This document shows, piece by piece, positions 19,113 through 26,333 of a stretch of 64,000 nucleotides of DNA. The translations under genes and the position numbers were made by a program. The first letter of the stretch is position 1. Each line of letters starts with the position of its first letter. Under the pieces are notes generated by a model. The model was not told the DNA's origin. It saw only the letters and a program-made list of their open reading frames with translations, and did not search any database. The DNA comes from Paenibacillus pinisoli (lineage in GTDB: Bacteria; Bacillota; Bacilli; Paenibacillales; Paenibacillaceae): NCBI RefSeq assembly GCF_003605435.1, contig NZ_QXQB01000002.1, positions 1-64,000 of the forward strand. Direction: 5' to 3'.

Positions 19113-19205
19113 ATGAACTTTTTGATCGTGATGACCGTGTTTATTCTGTTCATTACCGCCATACTGACCAGCTCTTACAACGACGATAAGACTAAAGGTC
19201 TGTAA
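19113..19205 (+). CDS. 30-residue single-pass membrane peptide
   Basis: A short frame starts MNFLIVMTVFILFITAIL and ends in a polar tail, SSYNDDKTKGL. Residues 2-19 form one transmembrane helix. Support for it being a gene: GGAGGTG eight bases before the ATG, a TATAAT box at 19078-19083 and a strong terminator (19251-19299) downstream. No known family was recognised. It stands alone between the divergent aminotransferase and the convergent AbrB-like gene. Confidence 0.65.
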   Translation: MNFLIVMTVFILFITAILTSSYNDDKTKGL

Positions 19206-19250
19206 GCAGCACGCGCCGCATCACTCGATACTTATGCGCCATTTAGAAAC

Positions 19251-19299
19251 AAATGAAGCTTCCACCCTAAGCAACGGCTTAAGGCAGGAAGCTTCATTT
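19251..19299. terminator. long bidirectional terminator hairpin
   Basis: Outer arms AAATGAAGCTTCC and GGAAGCTTCATTT and inner arms CCTAAGC and GCTTAAGG make an almost perfect 49-base hairpin. It lies between the small membrane peptide and the convergent AbrB-like gene and can serve both. Confidence 0.85.
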
Positions 19300-19347
19300 C
19301 GTCATTGAGCGGCAGAATCGCCTGCAGCGTTCGGCTCGCTACAACGA

Positions 19348-19596
19348 CTAGCGCTTCAAATATCCCATTTCCACCATACATTCTCCGCACACATAGCGCT
19401 CCTTGAACTCGCGAACTTCGTTCATGGAACCGCAGAATACGCATTTCGGACGGTAACGCTCCAGAATGATGTGATCGCCTTGAACGAATATTTCAACGGG
19501 ATCCCCCTCGTTCATCAAATAGCGTTTACGCAACGATTTCGGAAGAACAATGCGTCCAAGCTGGTCTACCTTTCTAACAACGCCTGCTGGTTTCAT
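19348..19596 (-). CDS. AbrB-family transition regulator with zinc-ribbon tail
   Basis: 82 residues from ATG 19596 (GAGGTG upstream); a longer frame to 19689 adds 31 residues with no ribosome site. Residues 1-45 are an AbrB/SpoVT swapped-hairpin DNA-binding domain (AGVVRKVDQLGRIVLPKSLRK). The C-terminus differs from B. subtilis AbrB: it carries two CxxC knuckles (CVFC and CGEC, 15 residues apart between them), a likely zinc-binding ribbon. Such proteins are global transition-state regulators; the target genes are not deducible here. Confidence 0.9.
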   Translation of the reverse strand: MKPAGVVRKVDQLGRIVLPKSLRKRYLMNEGDPVEIFVQGDHIILERYRPKCVFCGSMNEVREFKERYVCGECMVEMGYLKR

Positions 19597-19714
19597 CACT
19601 TTCACCTCTTTTATGTCTATTTTGTAAGTAGCTTGAGAAACCTTTGCAATATTAGTAGTTCGACATACCCTCATGTTTTCCTTCCGCAAAAATTAATTTC
19701 TAAAATTCAGGCAA

Positions 19715-20179
19715 CTATCGTAGTCCTTGGAACCCAGTCTGTCTGAAAGCCTCATAAACAACGATTGCTGCCGAGTTCGACAGGTTCAGCGAACGGACAT
19801 TATCGGTCATCGGCATACGGATGCATGTGTCCAAATTCGCATCAATCAGCTCCTGGGGCAGCCCCTTTGTCTCCTTGCCGAATACGAAGAAATCGCCGTC
19901 CTGATAGTCGAATTCCGAATAGACCTTCGTCGCTCTGGTGCTTGCGAAGAAAAACCGGGCATCAGGGAACAGGTCCTTAACCTCCTGAAAGCTGTCATGA
20001 TAATGAATGTTAACGGAATGCCAATAATCAAGACCCGCTCTCTTGAGCGTCTTGTCGTCCGTATCGAAGCCCAGCGGGCGTACCAGATGGAGATGCGTGC
20101 CTGTAGCAGCGCAAGTTCTAGAGATATTGCCGGTATTGGCCGGTATTTCCGGCTCGACCAGCACGATATGAAATGCCAT
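19715..20179 (-). CDS. trmL: tRNA (cytidine/uridine-34-2'-O)-methyltransferase
   Basis: 154 residues of the SPOUT methyltransferase class, the usual length for TrmL (CspR/YibK). Recognisable blocks are the N-terminal VEPEIPANTGNISRTCAATG, the HLVRPLGF segment, FFVFGKETKGLP and the knot-forming VRSLNLSNSAAIVVYEA. TrmL methylates the wobble base of tRNA-Leu using SAM. An AAAGGTGG site lies about 12 bases before the ATG. It is divergent from the response regulator that follows. Confidence 0.95.
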   Translation of the reverse strand: MAFHIVLVEPEIPANTGNISRTCAATGTHLHLVRPLGFDTDDKTLKRAGLDYWHSVNIHYHDSFQEVKDLFPDARFFFASTRATKVYSEFDYQDGDFFVFGKETKGLPQELIDANLDTCIRMPMTDNVRSLNLSNSAAIVVYEAFRQTGFQGLR

Positions 20180-20303
20180 TGCAGTCTGTTCCCACCTTTA
20201 AATTGTCGTAATAATTTTACATTCACTTTACGCACGGTTAATCTAGTGCAGAATGTCTCCCTTCATACTATACCGTATACTAGGAGGCAAAGGAGATAAA
20301 TTG

Positions 20304-21023
20304 ATGCGAAAAAAGATACTGGTCGTGGATGACGAACCTTCCATCTCCATGTTGATCGAATTCAATTTAAAGCTCGCGGGTTACGAAGTACGATGCGTGA
20401 GCGACGGCGAAGCCGTATTCGATATGCTTAAGCCGTTCCGCCCTGATCTGATCGTCCTCGACCTTATGCTGCCCAAGATGGACGGAATTCAGGTCTGCCG
20501 TGAATTGCGCAAGCAGAACAACGGCGTCCCGATCATCATGCTGACCGCCCTGCAGGATGTCACCGACAAAATTACAGGACTCGACAACGGAGCCGACGAT
20601 TATATGACCAAGCCATTCAGCCCGCAGGAGCTCATCTCCCGTATCGGAGCGATCTTCCGCCGGCTGCAGACGCTGCCAGGAGCATCTGACGAAACGATGA
20701 TTTCGATAGGCAGATTGGCTGTGCATGTGGATCAGCGTGAGGTCTATATGGAAGGCAAGCCGATTGATCTGACGCCGAAGGAATTCGAGCTTCTCTTATT
20801 CCTCTCCAGGCACAAGGGCAAGGTTCTCAGCCGTCAGCAGCTGCTGCATGGCGTATGGGACTACCATTTCCTTGGCGATACGAGAATCGTCGATGTTCAT
20901 ATTAGCCATCTTCGCGACAAGCTGGAGAAAAACGCACGTTCACCAGAATATATTATGACGGTTCGCAACGTCGGATACAAGATGCACGGGCCGAGCACAG
21001 CGAGTGAATCCTCGCTGGCGTAG
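20304..21023 (+). CDS. orphan OmpR/PhoB-family response regulator
   Basis: 239 residues. The receiver domain (about 1-120) has the DDEP acidic pair, phospho-acceptor Asp in LIVLDLMLPKMDG and Lys in MTKPFSP. The winged-helix domain (about 140-235) has the typical VVDVHISHLRDKLE pattern. The frame opens at 20253, but AAGGAG before the ATG at 20304 fixes the start at MRKKILVVDDE. No histidine kinase is adjacent, so its partner must be encoded elsewhere. Confidence 0.9.
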   Translation: MRKKILVVDDEPSISMLIEFNLKLAGYEVRCVSDGEAVFDMLKPFRPDLIVLDLMLPKMDGIQVCRELRKQNNGVPIIMLTALQDVTDKITGLDNGADDYMTKPFSPQELISRIGAIFRRLQTLPGASDETMISIGRLAVHVDQREVYMEGKPIDLTPKEFELLLFLSRHKGKVLSRQQLLHGVWDYHFLGDTRIVDVHISHLRDKLEKNARSPEYIMTVRNVGYKMHGPSTASESSLA

Positions 21024-21044
21024 TAAGCCTTCCGCGGCATGACA

Positions 21045-21090
21045 AAAGACCGCCCTTCCTAACGCCTGAGGCGAAAGGAAGGGCGGTTTC
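21045..21090. terminator. bidirectional terminator
   Basis: Arms GACCGCCCTTCCT and AGGAAGGGCGGTTTC with an inner GCC/GGC hairpin. A-rich and T-rich flanks make it usable from both sides, for the response regulator and for convergent serC. Confidence 0.85.
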
Positions 21091-21102
21091 TATTCTAACA
21101 AA

Positions 21103-22188
21103 CTATCCGTTGCGTTTTTGGAAATCCGCCATAAATTGCGCCAGCGCCTGACAGCTCTCAAGCGGAACCGCATTGTACGTGGAAGCGCGAAGGCCGCCAA
21201 CGTCGCGATGGCCTTTCAGGCCGACGAATCCGCTTTGCTCGGATTCCTTGATGAACTGCTTCTCCAGCTCTTCGCTGCCCAGACGGAACGTAATGTTCAT
21301 CAGGGAACGGCTTTGCGGGTGAGCGCAGCCCTTATAGAAGCCGCCGCTTTGATCGATTGCGTCGTAGATCAGCTTCGTCTTATCGCGGTTGTATTGCTCG
21401 ATCTGCGCGACGCCGCCCTTTTCTTTGATCCACTTGAGTACGAGCGTTACCATATATACAGAGAAGGATGGCGGCGTATTGTACAGCGAGTCTGCCTTCG
21501 CATGGGTCTCGTAGCGGAACATCGCAGGAATCGACTTCGAGCCTTCCTTAACCAGGTCTTCACGAATAATAACGACCGTCACGCCGGATGGCCCCAAATT
21601 CTTCTGAGCGCCTGCGTAGATAATGCCGAATTGATTAATATCGACTGGACGGCTCAAGATGTCGCTGGACATATCGGCAATAAGCGGCACATCGCCAGTC
21701 GACGGGAACTCTTGGAACTGCGTTCCGCCAATCGTTTCATTAGAGGTTAGATGCAGGTAAGATGCGCCGGCAGGAACTTCAATTTCCGACAAATTCGGCA
21801 CACGCATGAAATTGTCGGATGCTGTGGAAGCAGCGATTACGGTCTCGCCAATCAGCTTGGCTTCCTTGATCGCTTTGTCAGCCCAAGCGCCGGTCTGTAC
21901 GTAAGCTGCCGGATGGCCCGGACGAAGGAAGTTCATTGGAAGCATCGCGAACTGTGTGCTGGCTCCGCCTTGAAGGAACAATACCTTGTAGTTGTCCGGA
22001 ATTCCGAACAATTCACGCATCAATGTCTGCGCTTCGTTATTCACGCCCTCATAAAGCGGACTTCTGTGGGACATCTCCATTATGGACATGCCAGCACCGT
22101 GGTAATCGACAAATTGCTCTTGCGCTTTCTGCAGAACCTCCAGCGGAATCGCTGCCGGACCTGCATTAAAGTTATAAGCTCTAGCCAT
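21103..22188 (-). CDS. serC: phosphoserine aminotransferase
   Basis: 361 residues from ATG 22188 (MARAYNFNAGPAAIP). SerC converts 3-phosphohydroxypyruvate to phosphoserine with glutamate as donor, in serine biosynthesis. The PLP lysine is in the family motif YAGAQKNLGPSG, and the N-terminal NFNAGPA and C-terminal GHRDVGGLRASTYNA signatures are present. A longer frame to 22209 places the ATG away from the GAGGTGG site. The promoter lies at 22230-22258. Confidence 0.96.
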   Translation of the reverse strand: MARAYNFNAGPAAIPLEVLQKAQEQFVDYHGAGMSIMEMSHRSPLYEGVNNEAQTLMRELFGIPDNYKVLFLQGGASTQFAMLPMNFLRPGHPAAYVQTGAWADKAIKEAKLIGETVIAASTASDNFMRVPNLSEIEVPAGASYLHLTSNETIGGTQFQEFPSTGDVPLIADMSSDILSRPVDINQFGIIYAGAQKNLGPSGVTVVIIREDLVKEGSKSIPAMFRYETHAKADSLYNTPPSFSVYMVTLVLKWIKEKGGVAQIEQYNRDKTKLIYDAIDQSGGFYKGCAHPQSRSLMNITFRLGSEELEKQFIKESEQSGFVGLKGHRDVGGLRASTYNAVPLESCQALAQFMADFQKRNG

Positions 22189-22229
22189 TCTCCCATCCCA
22201 CCTCTTCAATCTTTGTATATGATATGGTT

Positions 22230-22258
22230 ATGATAGCAAGTTTGCACGTCTGCATCAA
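22230..22258 (-). promoter_or_regulatory. serC promoter
   Basis: Minus strand TTGATG (22253-22258) and TATCAT (22230-22235) with a 17-base spacer, about 42 bases before the start codon. Confidence 0.65.
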
Positions 22259-22267
22259 GTAGATTCC

Positions 22268-22289
22268 CGACAATTTTACGTAAAAGTCG
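22268..22289. promoter_or_regulatory. palindrome upstream of the serC promoter
   Basis: A perfect 12-base palindrome TTTTACGTAAAA (22274-22285) is flanked by CGAC and GTCG. It lies ten bases upstream of the serC -35 box, a good place for an activator or repressor site. No known regulator is assigned. Confidence 0.4.
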
Positions 22290-22350
22290 AACATATCAAT
22301 AAAAACCTTAATGAAATATTCGGATTTTATTCATTTCCGCGCCATTGCAT

Positions 22351-22379
22351 AAAAAAACGAGCCCAAAGGGGCTCGTTTT
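22351..22379 (-). terminator. glnA terminator
   Basis: Minus-strand arms ACGAGCCCC and GGGGCTCGT-like with a short loop, followed by seven T. It follows the glnA stop by about 18 bases. Confidence 0.9.
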
Positions 22380-22396
22380 CTCTCCTCAGCTCGGGA

Positions 22397-23821
22397 TTAG
22401 CAGCCGAAGTAGAGGCTGTATTCATGCGGATGAATACGGATGGATACTGCTTTTGCTTCTTGACGCTTCAAATCTACATAGTTGTCGATGAAGTCTTGAG
22501 AGAATACGCCGCTTTCTGTCAGGAAGCCGGAATCAGCTTCCAGAGCGTCAAGCGCTTCGTCCAGTGTGCCTGGTACGCTGCGGATTTCTTTCTTCTCTTC
22601 TTCTGGCAGATCGTAGATGTTTTTGTCGAATGGTCCATAGCCCAGAGCGACCGGGTCAAGACCTTTCTTGATGCCGTCCAGACCTGCAAGCAGCATTGCT
22701 GCGAACGCCAGGTAAGGGTTGGCAGTGGAGTCCGGCGTACGGAACTCGATACGGCAGCCTTTAGGCGTTACAGCTGCGATTGGAATACGAACGGCTGCCG
22801 AACGGTTGCCTTTGGAGAATACCAGGTTAACCGGCGCTTCGTAGCCTGGAACCAGACGCTTGAAGGAGTTCGTGCTCGGGTTTGTAATCGCGATCAGGGC
22901 AGGAGCATGGTACAGAACGCCTGCGATATAGCTCATCGCCATTTTGCTCAGGTTAGCGTACTCTTTGTTGTCATAGAACAATGGGGAGTCGCCGTCGAAG
23001 ATGGAAGTATGAACGTGCATGCCGCTTCCGTTGTCGCCGAACAATGGTTTTGGCATGAAAGTTGCCACTTTGCCCCATTGGCGAGCTACGTTGTGCACGA
23101 TGTATTTGTATTTAAGCAGGTTGTCTGCCGTTTTAGTCAATGTGTCGAAACGGAAGTTAATTTCCGCTTGGCCAGCTGTTGCCACTTCATGGTGATGACG
23201 CTCAACGCGAAGGCCTGTTTCTTGCATCAGGCGAACCATTTCGCTGCGGATGTCTTGTTGGGAGTCAACTGGAGCTACTGGTACATAACCGCCTTTTACC
23301 GGCACTTTGAAGCCCAGGTTGCCGCCCTCTTCTTTGCGGGCTGTATTCCATGCGCCCTCTTCGGAGTCAACTGCGAAGAAGGAAGTGTGCATCGAGCTTT
23401 CGTAGCGAACATCGTCGAAAATGAAGAATTCGGACTCTGGCGCGAAGAATGCAGTCGTGCCGATACCTGTCGATTGCAGGTACTCTTCCGCTCTTTGAGC
23501 GATGCTGCGCGGATCGCGGTCATAACGCTGTCCGTCTGGAGTGTGGATGTTACACATAATGTTCAAAGTAGGATGGCTAGTGAAAGGATCAACATAAGCT
23601 GTTTCAGTGTCAGGCATCATAACCATATCGGACTCTTCGATACCGCGGAAACCAGGGATCGAGGAACCGTCGAAAGCAACGCCGTTCACGAACGTATCAG
23701 CGTCCACCTCTGTAGAAGGCAACGTGATGTGATGCGCGCCGCCGGAGAGACCCACGAAACGGAAATCTACGAATTGAATGTTGTTTTCTTTAATTTGCTC
23801 CAAAACTTTTTGAACTGACAT
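22397..23821 (-). CDS. glnA: glutamine synthetase, GSI-beta type
   Basis: 474 residues of dodecameric glutamine synthetase, which makes glutamine from glutamate, ammonia and ATP. The beta-grasp (GVAFDGSSIPGF), metal-binding PESEFF, NGSGMHVH and the PGYEAPVN glutamate flap are all present. Its length and C-terminus match the GSI-beta group (E. coli, cyanobacteria) rather than the shorter B. subtilis GSI-alpha. It has the adenylylation-loop motif NIYDLPEEE with Tyr at about 403. There is no glnR next to it, unlike the classical glnRA operon. A GlnR/TnrA-type site and a strong promoter precede it. Confidence 0.95.
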   Translation of the reverse strand: MSVQKVLEQIKENNIQFVDFRFVGLSGGAHHITLPSTEVDADTFVNGVAFDGSSIPGFRGIEESDMVMMPDTETAYVDPFTSHPTLNIMCNIHTPDGQRYDRDPRSIAQRAEEYLQSTGIGTTAFFAPESEFFIFDDVRYESSMHTSFFAVDSEEGAWNTARKEEGGNLGFKVPVKGGYVPVAPVDSQQDIRSEMVRLMQETGLRVERHHHEVATAGQAEINFRFDTLTKTADNLLKYKYIVHNVARQWGKVATFMPKPLFGDNGSGMHVHTSIFDGDSPLFYDNKEYANLSKMAMSYIAGVLYHAPALIAITNPSTNSFKRLVPGYEAPVNLVFSKGNRSAAVRIPIAAVTPKGCRIEFRTPDSTANPYLAFAAMLLAGLDGIKKGLDPVALGYGPFDKNIYDLPEEEKKEIRSVPGTLDEALDALEADSGFLTESGVFSQDFIDNYVDLKRQEAKAVSIRIHPHEYSLYFGC

Positions 23822-23898
23822 CTAAACTTCCTCCATTTCCGAACATTAACTAGTGTAAGAGCGTTTATTGTTCAATAATTGCTCCGAATCTTGTTGTT

Positions 23899-23928
23899 AT
23901 TATAAAACTCCGCTTTCCACTCCGTCAA
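23899..23928 (-). promoter_or_regulatory. glnA promoter
   Basis: Minus strand TTGACG (23923-23928) and TATAAT (23899-23904) separated by 18 bases. Predicted start near 23892, giving a leader of about 70 bases. Confidence 0.75.
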
Positions 23929-23956
23929 TAGCTATGTCAGGTATTTTTTATTCACA

Positions 23957-23973
23957 TGTCAGGTTTACTTACA
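23957..23973. promoter_or_regulatory. GlnR/TnrA-type box before glnA
   Basis: TGTCA-GGTTTAC-TTACA is an exact match to the GlnR/TnrA consensus TGTNA-N7-TNACA. It is centred about 73 bases upstream of the predicted transcription start, a position where GlnR could act as activator or as half of a repression loop. A looser TGTCA-N12-TCACA pair lies between it and the -35 box. Confidence 0.75.
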
Positions 23974-24015
23974 AGTTTGAACAGTTGTTCACAATGACAG
24001 CGTTTTCTTCTATAA

Positions 24016-24050
24016 CAAAACAATCCCGCCTGCTTAAGAAAGCAGGCGGG
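24016..24050 (-). terminator. terminator after aroF
   Basis: Perfect arms CCCGCCTGCTT and its complement around an AAGAA-type loop, followed on the minus strand by TTGTTTTGTT. Confidence 0.85.
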
Positions 24051-24076
24051 ACGCGAAGTTTCGGGTTATGCGGCTA

Positions 24077-25141
24077 TTATACGATTTTCCATTCCTTAAA
24101 GGCTTCTGCCGGCGCCTTCTCCGTATCGAACGTCTTGCCGACGATCGGAGCAAGCAAAGCGAGGTCTTTTAGCAGAGCTGCAAATTGATCCGGGAACAGC
24201 GATTGGACGCCGTCTCCTGTCATGGAATTATCAGGATCGGTATGCATTTCGATAATCAGACCGTTCGCTCCGGCTGCAACCGATGCTTTCGTCATAGGCT
24301 CGACCAGCTCTCGTCTGCCCGTGCCATGGCTCGGGTCCGAGATGACAGGCAAGTGACTAAGCGATTGCAATACCGGAATCGCGCTGAGGTCTAGCGTGTT
24401 CCGCGTGTAAGTCTCGAACGTTCGGATTCCGCGTTCACATAACATGACATTAGGATTGCCGCCGGCCAGAATGTACTCCGCCGCATTCAGGAATTCATCA
24501 TAAGTTGAACTGAAGCCGCGCTTGAGCAATACTGGCGTCTGGATCGTACCAAGCTTGCGCAGCAGATCGAAGTTCTGCATATTGCGCGTGCCGACTTGGA
24601 GAATATCCGCGTATTCTGCGCAGATGTCCACATATTCCGGCGTCATGACTTCTGTAATGGTCAGCAGGCCATGCTTCTTGCCTGCTTCCGCCATCATGGC
24701 AAGGCCTTCTACGCCAACGCCCTGGAAGCTGTACGGGCCTGTTCTTGGCTTGAAGGCGCCGCCGCGGAGCACCTGTCCGCCTGCCGCCTTCACCAGTCTC
24801 GCGATTTCATCGATCTGCTCCGGCGTCTCGACGGCGCATGGTCCGCCCATTACAACCAGATTGCTGCCGCCAATCTTGACGCCCTTAATGTCAATAATGG
24901 TGTCATCAGGATGAAAATCACGGCTTGCAAGCTTGTAGGACTTCGAAATCTTGATCACATTGTCAACGCCTTTCATTTGGCGAAGATGCTCAGCCAGTGT
25001 AGGGTCAGCCTTTCCGATAATGCCAATAACCGTACGATCCGTTCCTTTCGACACATGGGCTTGCACGCCGGCATTCTCGATATATGCGACAATCTCATCA
25101 ATTCGCTCATCCGCGATGTTATGTTTTGTAATTACGATCAT
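24077..25141 (-). CDS. aroF: 3-deoxy-7-phosphoheptulonate synthase, type I-beta
   Basis: 354 residues from ATG 25141. The first 70 are a ferredoxin-like (ACT-like) regulatory domain (MIVITKHN...VIGIIGKAD), as in the feedback-controlled Thermotoga enzyme. The rest is the TIM barrel with VVMGGPCAVE, GAFKPRTGPYSFQG and SDPSHGTG. It joins phosphoenolpyruvate and erythrose 4-phosphate, the first step of aromatic amino acid synthesis. Two ATGs compete; the upper one (25147) is only two bases from GAGGAG, so the lower is chosen. The leader holds five octamer repeats and the promoter overlaps a large inverted repeat. Confidence 0.95.
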   Translation of the reverse strand: MIVITKHNIADERIDEIVAYIENAGVQAHVSKGTDRTVIGIIGKADPTLAEHLRQMKGVDNVIKISKSYKLASRDFHPDDTIIDIKGVKIGGSNLVVMGGPCAVETPEQIDEIARLVKAAGGQVLRGGAFKPRTGPYSFQGVGVEGLAMMAEAGKKHGLLTITEVMTPEYVDICAEYADILQVGTRNMQNFDLLRKLGTIQTPVLLKRGFSSTYDEFLNAAEYILAGGNPNVMLCERGIRTFETYTRNTLDLSAIPVLQSLSHLPVISDPSHGTGRRELVEPMTKASVAAGANGLIIEMHTDPDNSMTGDGVQSLFPDQFAALLKDLALLAPIVGKTFDTEKAPAEAFKEWKIV

Positions 25142-25205
25142 GTCCATCTCTCCTCAATTGTTCAATGTGGCCATCCGCCTGGATGCTGCCAATATTTTCT
25201 TTCGT

Positions 25206-25245
25206 GCTTTTAAGCTTTTTGGCTTTTAAGCTTTTATGCTTTTAA
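25206..25245. repeat. five tandem 8-base repeats in the aroF leader
   Basis: Plus strand: GCTTTTAA, GCTTTTTG, GCTTTTAA, GCTTTTAT, GCTTTTAA head to tail. They begin about five bases after the predicted transcription start of aroF and end about 65 bases before its start codon, so they lie in the untranslated leader. Confidence 0.9.
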
Positions 25246-25256
25246 TCGCTAAAGTA

Positions 25257-25285
25257 AATATACCGAAATAATCGCTCAACGTCAA
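25257..25285 (-). promoter_or_regulatory. aroF promoter
   Basis: Minus strand TTGACG (25280-25285) and TATATT (25257-25262) with a 17-base spacer. The -35 box sits in the loop of the inverted repeat listed separately. Confidence 0.75.
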
Positions 25286-25307
25286 CACCTTTGAGCGATT
25301 CAATTTC
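25265..25307. promoter_or_regulatory. inverted repeat around the aroF -35 box
   Basis: Perfect ten-base arms AATCGCTCAA (25270-25279) and TTGAGCGATT (25291-25300), extended by GAAAT and ATTTC across a two-base bulge. It follows the ispH stop by 17 bases. It could be an operator over the aroF promoter or a weak ispH terminator; there is no clear T-tract. Confidence 0.6.
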
Positions 25308-25323
25308 GTCTAAATTCGTAACT

Positions 25324-26292
25324 CTATACGGAAGCTTCCGCATTGCCGGCCGACTTCACACGTATATTCGGCAGCAGCTTATTCATATTAACTGTACGCT
25401 TGATCTCCCAAGTAGACGGATCACGGTAGTCGTACTGCTCCAAATAAGTGATGACTTCCTTCGTAATCGGCGTCGGCGTCGAAGCGCCGGACGTAACGGC
25501 TACGCGGTCAATGCCTTGAAGCCACTCCTGCTTGATCTCGCTGACATCGGAGACGCGATAAGCCTTCACGCCCGCAATCTCCTCAGACACCTGTGCAAGA
25601 CGGTTGGAGTTGTTGCTTCGAGGGTCGCCTACAACGATACAAAGCTGTGCCGTTCCCGCCTGATCCGCAACGGCCTCCTGGCGCACCTGAGTAGCCAGAC
25701 AGATCTCATTATGCACCTCGGCATGCGGGTACTTCTCTTGAAGCTTCTGCATGATATGGCGAATATCCCATTGCGACATGGTCGTCTGGTTCGTAATGAT
25801 GATTTTGTCGTGCGACACGTTAAGCACGTCGATCTCATGCTCCTTCTCGATGAGATGAACCATGTCAGGAGCGACGCCTAATGCGCCCTCCGGCTCGGGA
25901 TGGCCTTTTTTGCCGATATAAATAATATGATAGCCCTCCGCAGTCTTCTCCCGAATAAGATCATGCGTCTTCGTGACATCCGGGCATGTGGCATCCACTA
26001 CTGACAAGCCCTTCTGCCGTGCGCGCTGACGCACTTCCGGCGAGACGCCATGGGCGGTGAAGATGACGGTGCCTTCGTTAATTTGATCCAATATTTCAAG
26101 ACGATTCGCACCGTCAAGCGTGATGACGCCTTCCTTCTCGAACGCTTCCGTTACATGGGCGTTGTGAACGATCATGCCAAGAATGTAGATCGGTCTCGGC
26201 AATTCCAGATTTTTTGCCGTTTGCAAAGCAAGCACCATGGCGTCAACCACGCCATAGCAATAGCCTCTCGGCGATATTTTCACGATTTCCAT
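25324..26292 (-). CDS. ispH: 4-hydroxy-3-methylbut-2-enyl diphosphate reductase
   Basis: 322 residues. IspH is the iron-sulfur enzyme that makes IPP and DMAPP in the last step of the MEP isoprenoid pathway. Three conserved cysteines are seen in [22 protein letters not shown] and VHNEICLAT, and the catalytic GVSPEVR-type segment and SGASTPTPI are present. It has its own AGCAGGTG site. It lies downstream of the kinase/regulator pair on the same strand but is separated by about 40 bases. Confidence 0.96.
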   Translation of the reverse strand: MEIVKISPRGYCYGVVDAMVLALQTAKNLELPRPIYILGMIVHNAHVTEAFEKEGVITLDGANRLEILDQINEGTVIFTAHGVSPEVRQRARQKGLSVVDATCPDVTKTHDLIREKTAEGYHIIYIGKKGHPEPEGALGVAPDMVHLIEKEHEIDVLNVSHDKIIITNQTTMSQWDIRHIMQKLQEKYPHAEVHNEICLATQVRQEAVADQAGTAQLCIVVGDPRSNNSNRLAQVSEEIAGVKAYRVSDVSEIKQEWLQGIDRVAVTSGASTPTPITKEVITYLEQYDYRDPSTWEIKRTVNMNKLLPNIRVKSAGNAEASV

Positions 26293-26333
26293 TAAGCTGC
26301 ACCTGCTTTCTGACGGACCTGATTATGCGAGCA

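Noticed and set aside
22424..23818. A 464-codon open frame antisense to glnA
   Set aside because: It mirrors glnA exactly, has an odd composition rich in Cys, Phe and Val, and has no RBS or family match. It is a by-product of the codon pattern of the real gene.
23935..23956. Second GlnR box before glnA
   Set aside because: TGTCA and TCACA are present but 12 bases apart instead of seven, so only the exact site at 23957-23973 is called.
25206..25245. CRISPR-like array
   Set aside because: The units are only eight bases long with no spacers and no cas genes in the window; it is a simple tandem repeat.
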